Assembly: GCF_004803695.1 (NCBI RefSeq)
Contig: NZ_CP039393.1
Span: 1,364,001-1,428,000, forward strand
DNA: 64,000 nt
Direction: 5' to 3'
DNA from: Muribaculum gordoncarteri
GTDB lineage: Bacteria > Bacteroidota > Bacteroidia > Bacteroidales > Muribaculaceae
Shown here one piece after another: positions 60,003 through 64,000 of the stretch; the stretch's first letter is position 1; each line of letters begins with the position of its first letter. The notes under the pieces are model-generated. The model saw only the letters and a list, made by a program, of their open reading frames with translations, made no database searches and was not told the origin of the DNA. The position numbers and the translations under genes are program-made.

Positions 60003-60218
60003 ATGGCACAATTCAGAGTCAGAACAGAGTACATATTCAGTGGCTTCTTCGACATAGAGGCTGAAAACGCGGCACAGGCAAGGGAGTATGTTGAAAAACA
60101 CTGCGGATTGGTTATAGGCAGTGACATACATTCCTCACTTCCTGATGATGAAGTAAACTGGGAGTTTCCGGTTCACCCCGACACAAAAATTGGCAAGACC
60201 ACAAGAATTAAACCGTAG
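60003..60218 (+). CDS. Small conjugative-element protein
   Basis: A 71-residue soluble protein: MAQFRVRTEYIFSGFFDIEA, ENAAQAREYVEKHCGLVIGS, then an acidic-polar end with VNWEFPVHPDTKIGKT. The FxVxAENxxQAREYVEKH pattern suggests a small alpha/beta fold, but no family name is recognised. It is first in the four-gene unit after the structured leader and has a good A-rich upstream region. Confidence 0.65.
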   Translation: MAQFRVRTEYIFSGFFDIEAENAAQAREYVEKHCGLVIGSDIHSSLPDDEVNWEFPVHPDTKIGKTTRIKP

Positions 60219-60246
60219 TATAAAACGCTCAAACATCAAAAAGACT

Positions 60247-60732
60247 ATGCACAGCACTATTTATCAAATCAGCACCGAGCCGATAGCCGAGAACGACTAT
60301 CTGAACATCGACCGTATTGTGGCAGGAGAAAACGCCTCTATATCCTATGTGTGCGAAAACTCCGAGGACGGACGCAAATTCGACATCCGTTTTCTTCTTG
60401 AACATATCCTGCCGAAAGGTATGTTTACGTCCACCGATGAAAACGCCCTTACCTACAATGGTGGCTTCGCAATTTGGCGGAAATCCCATTTCGACAACAT
60501 CAAGGCTATCTCTGCCGAACTTACCCCTGCAAACGTGATGAAATGGAACGGACCAATAGGGCAACTGAAAAAAGCCATTATCAATCCGCTTGGCGTTGAC
60601 GCTCTTTTCGTGACCGAGTTCTATGGAGGTACAGGCACGGCTGAACGCTCCGCTGACCTAATGGATATTATCGCCCGACTGAAAAAGGGCGATAGACTAT
60701 ACATCGGAGCAATATTAGGGTATCACAACTAA
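60247..60732 (+). CDS. Small-unit protein of unknown function
   Basis: 161 residues from ATG 60247 (MHSTIYQISTEPIAENDYLN); an earlier in-frame start would overlap the previous gene and is less likely. The protein is soluble with ISYVCENSEDGRKFDIRFLL, NALTYNGGFAIWRKSHFDNI and a C-terminal FYGGTGTAERSADLMDIIAR. No catalytic motif is recognised. Such genes are common cargo of Bacteroides conjugative elements. It is followed by the next gene after 12 bp. Confidence 0.65.
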   Translation: MHSTIYQISTEPIAENDYLNIDRIVAGENASISYVCENSEDGRKFDIRFLLEHILPKGMFTSTDENALTYNGGFAIWRKSHFDNIKAISAELTPANVMKWNGPIGQLKKAIINPLGVDALFVTEFYGGTGTAERSADLMDIIARLKKGDRLYIGAILGYHN

Positions 60733-60744
60733 AAACATACAGTC

Positions 60745-60981
60745 ATGGAGTTCTTTATCGAGCCTATCCCAACATGGGCGTTATGCTATCTAATCAACGG
60801 AGACCCGACAGGGTTGACTGACGATGAAATTGCGATGATTGACAAATGGTATGCCGACAACAAAGTGCAGACCGTCACCACCGCTTCCGAAGCAGAGGGA
60901 GAGAGCAACCCATATTTCTCTCATTTCCCTGCTTTCGGACTACCTGCCGAGGTCACTGACTGCCATGTAATGACCTTTTAA
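60745..60981 (+). CDS. Small acidic protein of unknown function
   Basis: A 78-residue soluble protein: MEFFIEPIPTWALCYLINGD, PTGLTDDEIAMIDKWYADNK, and an end reading FGLPAEVTDCHVMTF. The DDEIAMIDKWYADN helix recurs in DUF6926-like small CTn proteins as far as I recall, but I do not assign a family. Third gene of the four-gene unit. Confidence 0.6.
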   Translation: MEFFIEPIPTWALCYLINGDPTGLTDDEIAMIDKWYADNKVQTVTTASEAEGESNPYFSHFPAFGLPAEVTDCHVMTF

Positions 60982-61045
60982 TCAACGGAATAATCAATAG
61001 CCACTGCGTCAGCACCAATGGCGCAGTGGCAAAAACAATCAAGAT

Positions 61046-61318
61046 ATGACAACGACTGAAATCAACTACAAGAGTACGGACTATACCTGCCGTATCGTGA
61101 CAAGCAACGAGGGCGAGAGCCTTATTATCGGTGGACTGGAATTGCTTGACGCACTTATGCCTTATCCAATCACCGACAAATGCAACGGCTTCGCCGACAA
61201 GGAAGCGGAGCGTGTCGATGAAGAAATCTTCTACTATACCTCCGAAAATGATTTGAAGCTCCCCGACAACGAACTTGTCGCAATACTCAGAGAGAGCAAC
61301 CCCGAATGGTTTGACTGA
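61046..61318 (+). CDS. Small acidic protein of unknown function
   Basis: A 90-residue soluble protein: MTTTEINYKSTDYTCRIVTS, LIIGGLELLDALMPYPITDK, then the acidic DEEIFYYTSENDLKLPDNEL and a C-terminal ILRESNPEWFD. No known domain. It is the last gene of the unit, followed by the trailing hairpin copy B. It lies 65 bp after the previous gene. Confidence 0.6.
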   Translation: MTTTEINYKSTDYTCRIVTSNEGESLIIGGLELLDALMPYPITDKCNGFADKEAERVDEEIFYYTSENDLKLPDNELVAILRESNPEWFD

Positions 61319-61379
61319 AAATCCAAATGGTTTCCAGTCCCGGAATGTCATAACGACCACCAAGCCGTCCTGCAACTAC

Positions 61380-61436
61380 GCGGGGCGGCTTTTGCTCGTC
61401 ACCTCACAAAAGCCGCCTCTATGGAAAACTATAAAG
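61380..61436 (+). repeat. Trailing hairpin element, copy B
   Basis: GGCGGCTTTTG (61384-61394) pairs perfectly with CAAAAGCCGCC (61407-61417) around CTCGTCACCTCA. The flanking GCGGGG and TCTATGGAAAAC match copy A at 52624-52679, and weak similarity continues to TTAGCAT about 55 bp further on. Between this and the tet(Q) promoter (61437-61522) nothing else is seen. Confidence 0.6.
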
Positions 61437-61522
61437 TACCAGGCGTGAGTAGGGAACTTATAGTCTTAGCATGATTAGCTGTTATCTGCGGAAATAATCT
61501 GCGAAATAATTCCGGCTATAAT

Positions 61523-61687
61523 TTGTTGGGGTGGAAAAAAATAACTAATTTTGTGGTCACCATGCGGCAGTAATAATATACATACCAACACGAGTTAGGA
61601 ATCCTGTAGCTCTCTCATGCTACGAGGAGGTATTAAAAGGTGCGTTCCGACAACGCATCTAATGCAGTATATTATTGCTTAATCCAA
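61523..61687 (+). promoter_or_regulatory. tet(Q) promoter and leader attenuator
   Basis: TTTG (61523-61526) and TAATTTTG (61547-61554) are 20 nt apart, a good -33/-7 pair. The leader encodes a three-codon peptide Met-Arg-Gln (ATG 61562, TAA 61571-61573). AATAATATAC, right after the peptide codons (61572-61581), is complementary to GTATATTATT just before the tet(Q) start (61668-61677). GTAGC/GCTAC and TGCGTT/AACGCA stems lie between. This matches the tetracycline-inducible translational control known for the CTnDOT tetQ-rteA-rteB operon, where a three-residue leader peptide is also used. Confidence 0.75.
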
Positions 61688-63613
61688 ATGAATATTATAA
61701 ATTTAGGAATTCTTGCTCACATTGATGCAGGAAAAACTTCCGTAACCGAGAATCTGCTGTTTGCCAGCGGAGCAACGGAAAAGTGCGGCCGCGTGGATAA
61801 TGGTGACACCATAACAGACTCTATGGATATAGAGAAACGTAGAGGAATTACTGTCCGGGCTTCTACGACATCTATTATCTGGAATGGAGTGAAATGCAAT
61901 ATCATTGACACTCCGGGACACATGGATTTTATTGCGGAAGTGGAGCGGACATTCAAAATGCTTGATGGGGCAGTCCTCATCTTATCCGCAAAGGAAGGCA
62001 TACAGGCGCAGACAAAGTTGCTGTTCAATACTTTACATAAGCTGCAAATCCCGACAATTATATTTATCAATAAGATTGACCGTGCCGGTGTGAATTTGGA
62101 GCGTTTGTATCTGGATATAAAAGCAAATCTGTCTCAAGATGTCCTGTTTATGCAAACTGTTACCGATGGATCGGTTTATCCGGTTTGCTCCCAAACATAT
62201 ATAAAGGAAGAATACAAAGAATTTGTATGCAACCATGACGACGATATATTAGAACGATATTTGTCGGATAGCGAAATTTCACCGGCTGATTATTGGAATA
62301 CGATAATCGCTCTTGTGGCAAAAGCCAAAGTCTATCCGGTGCTACATGGATCAGCAATGTTCAATATCGGCATCAATGAGTTGATGGACGCCATCACTTC
62401 TTTTATACTTCCTCCGGAATCAGTCTCAAACAGACTTTCAGCTTATCTCTATAAGATAGAGCATGATCCCAAAGGACATAAAAGAAGTTTTCTAAAAATA
62501 ATTGACGGAAGTCTGAGACTTCGAGACGTCGTAAGAATCAACGATTCGGAAAAATCCATCAAGATTAAAAATCTAAAGACTATTTATCAGGGCAGAGAGA
62601 TAAATTTTGATGAAGTGGGTGCCAATGATATCGCGATTGTAGAGGATATGGAAGATTTTCGAATCGGAGATTATTTAGGTGTTAAGCCTTGTTTGATTCA
62701 AGGATTATCCCATCAGCATCCCGCCCTCAAATCCTCCGTCCGGCCAGACAAGCCCGAAGAGAGAAGCAAGGTTATATCCGCTCTGAATACATTGTGGATT
62801 GAAGACCCGTCTTTGTCCTTTTCCATAAACTCATATAGCGATGAATTGGAAATCTCGTTATATGGTTTGACCCAAAAGGAAATCATACAGACATTGCTGG
62901 AAGAACGGTTTTCCGTCAAGGTCCATTTTGATGAGATCAAGACTATCTACAAAGAACGACCTGTAAAAAAGGTCAATAAGATTATTCAGATTGAAGTACC
63001 ACCCAACCCTTACTGGGCCACAATAGGGCTGACTCTCGAACCCTTACCGTTAGGGACAGGGTTGCAAATCGAAAGTGACATCTCCTATGGTTATCTGAAC
63101 CATTCTTTTCAAAACGCCGTTTTTGAAGGGATTCGTATGTCTTGCCAATCGGGGTTACATGGTTGGGAAGTTACAGATCTGAAAGTAACTTTCACTCAAG
63201 CCGAGTATTATAGCCCGGTAAGCACACCTGCTGATTTCAGACAGCTGACCCCCTATGTCTTCAGGCTGGCTTTGCAACAGTCAGGTGTGGACATTCTCGA
63301 ACCGATGCTCTGTTTTGAGTTGCAGATACCCCAGGAGGCGAGTTCCAAAGCTATTACAGATTTGCAAAAAATGATGTCTGAGATTGAAGACATCAGTTGC
63401 AATAATGAGTGGTGTCATATTAAAGGGAAAGTTCCATTAAATACAAGTAAAGACTATGCCTCAGAAGTAAGTTCATACACTAAGGGCTTAGGTGTTTTTA
63501 TGGTTAAGCCATGCGGGTATCAAATAACAAAAGGCGGTTATTCTGATAATATCCGCATGAACGAAAAAGATAAACTTTTATTCATGTTCCAAAAATCAAT
63601 GTCATCAAAATAA
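61688..63613 (+). CDS. tetQ: Tet(Q) ribosomal protection protein
   Basis: 641 residues from ATG 61688 ([20 protein letters not shown]), the usual Tet(Q) length; an in-frame ATG at 61640 would add 16 residues that overlap leader pairings. The GTPase motifs are AHIDAGKTS (10-18), DTPGH and NKID. The rest follows the EF-G-like domains II-V and ends [10 protein letters not shown]. It dislodges tetracycline from the ribosome. By recall it differs from the CTnDOT protein at a number of scattered residues (for example in the leader [10 protein letters not shown] and at [10 protein letters not shown]-like positions). In CTnDOT, rteA and rteB follow in the same operon; here repeat R2 follows directly. 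Confidence 0.97.
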   Translation: MNIINLGILAHIDAGKTSVTENLLFASGATEKCGRVDNGDTITDSMDIEKRRGITVRASTTSIIWNGVKCNIIDTPGHMDFIAEVERTFKMLDGAVLILSAKEGIQAQTKLLFNTLHKLQIPTIIFINKIDRAGVNLERLYLDIKANLSQDVLFMQTVTDGSVYPVCSQTYIKEEYKEFVCNHDDDILERYLSDSEISPADYWNTIIALVAKAKVYPVLHGSAMFNIGINELMDAITSFILPPESVSNRLSAYLYKIEHDPKGHKRSFLKIIDGSLRLRDVVRINDSEKSIKIKNLKTIYQGREINFDEVGANDIAIVEDMEDFRIGDYLGVKPCLIQGLSHQHPALKSSVRPDKPEERSKVISALNTLWIEDPSLSFSINSYSDELEISLYGLTQKEIIQTLLEERFSVKVHFDEIKTIYKERPVKKVNKIIQIEVPPNPYWATIGLTLEPLPLGTGLQIESDISYGYLNHSFQNAVFEGIRMSCQSGLHGWEVTDLKVTFTQAEYYSPVSTPADFRQLTPYVFRLALQQSGVDILEPMLCFELQIPQEASSKAITDLQKMMSEIEDISCNNEWCHIKGKVPLNTSKDYASEVSSYTKGLGVFMVKPCGYQITKGGYSDNIRMNEKDKLLFMFQKSMSSK

Positions 63614-63644
63614 TGGAGCGGTCAGGGAATTAATATAAGACGCT

Positions 63645-64000
63645 GTGGCGACAGGAGCGTGAGGCAGTGCGCCGGGCGTATTACCTCACACAACCTTATC
63701 ACCACCGCTTGCGTCCAAATGATGTGATAATTCAGGCGATAAGCCGTGTCAGTGGCCCGCGGATCCACAAACACGGCACATCGCCTTGTGCTGTTTATCG
63801 GTTGCCCGACTGATTCCGTGCTGCACACCGATTCAGCTTCGGGCAGTTCTGATTTTGGATATGATGCCCGGCTGAAGCCGGAGGCGGCGACAACGCCAGA
63901 GCAAAGCGAGGGCAAGCCTTCGCTCGACTCTCGCGTTGTCGCCTCTCTTTGGAATATCTGTCTGCAAACGATGACTGTGGCCGCTTCAAGGCTGGCACTT
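63645..64000 (+). repeat. Structured direct repeat R2 (runs to the window edge)
   Basis: Second copy of the R1 element, starting GTGGCGACAGGAGCGTGAGG and 31 bp after the tet(Q) stop. The stems listed for R1 are kept, some with paired changes: the GCCGTG stem closes with CACGGC through GGCACGGC in R1 and ACACGGC here. It probably continues beyond the window. It occupies the place where rteA follows tetQ in CTnDOT. Confidence 0.75.

Overview
The window looks like a gut Bacteroidales (Bacteroidota) chromosome carrying most of a CTnDOT-type conjugative transposon. The evidence is the many Bacteroides-type -7 boxes (TAnnTTTG), a hybrid two-component regulator beside glycoside hydrolases, a GLPGLI protein, DUF4133/DUF4134-type Tra proteins and tet(Q). 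No rRNA, tRNA or CRISPR array was seen. Several junctions cut genes abruptly, so assembly chimerism should be kept in mind for a metagenome-derived sequence.

Region 1 (1-5671) is a defence segment. It has a minus-strand restriction-modification operon: a PD-(D/E)xK nuclease gene with a frameshift in a T6 tract, a controller-type HTH gene with two palindromic operators around its promoter, and an adenine methyltransferase running off the left edge. Small orphan genes follow, then a RloA-type ATPase gene and a RloB partner cut after about 70 codons. Region 2 (5672-17440) is a carbohydrate-use locus without SusC/SusD: GH43, a 1323-residue hybrid two-component regulator, a GH43 remnant, GH31, GH2, a GH3 stump and a GH97 stump. 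The enzyme set resembles xyloglucan loci but is decaying at both ends.

Region 3 (about 17.44-64.0 kb) is the conjugative element, entered from its mob/tra end. Palindromes, an 18-unit 12-bp repeat array and a structured oriT candidate precede mobA/mobB. The tra operon follows (ParA, DUF3408, HTH protein, TraE, TraF, TraG/VirB4, TraJ, TraK, TraL, TraM, TraN, TraO), then an antisense toxin-antitoxin pair, the coupling ATPase and TraX. A second accessory operon (DUF4099, a MutS domain I-like protein, ArdC-like protein, primase, TraI-like protein, zinc-ribbon protein, Hc1-like protein) diverges from a peptidoglycan hydrolase. The operon promoters for mob, tra, the accessory operon and the hydrolase share an 11-bp box exactly 34 nt before the -7 element, which suggests one activator switches on the whole transfer programme.

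Region 4 (48.3-64 kb) is variable cargo. It holds an AT-rich membrane-protein operon, a ParB gene, a sensor kinase/response regulator/outer-membrane protein cassette divergent from GLPGLI and TonB-receptor-like genes with four 11-bp direct repeats between them, a set of small CTn genes, and tet(Q) with its leader-peptide attenuator. Two repeat systems organise this part. One is a leader hairpin plus trailing hairpin around both the parB unit and the small-gene unit. The other is a roughly 355-bp structured direct repeat on both sides of the small-gene/tet(Q) segment. Integrase and excision genes are not in the window and presumably lie to the right.
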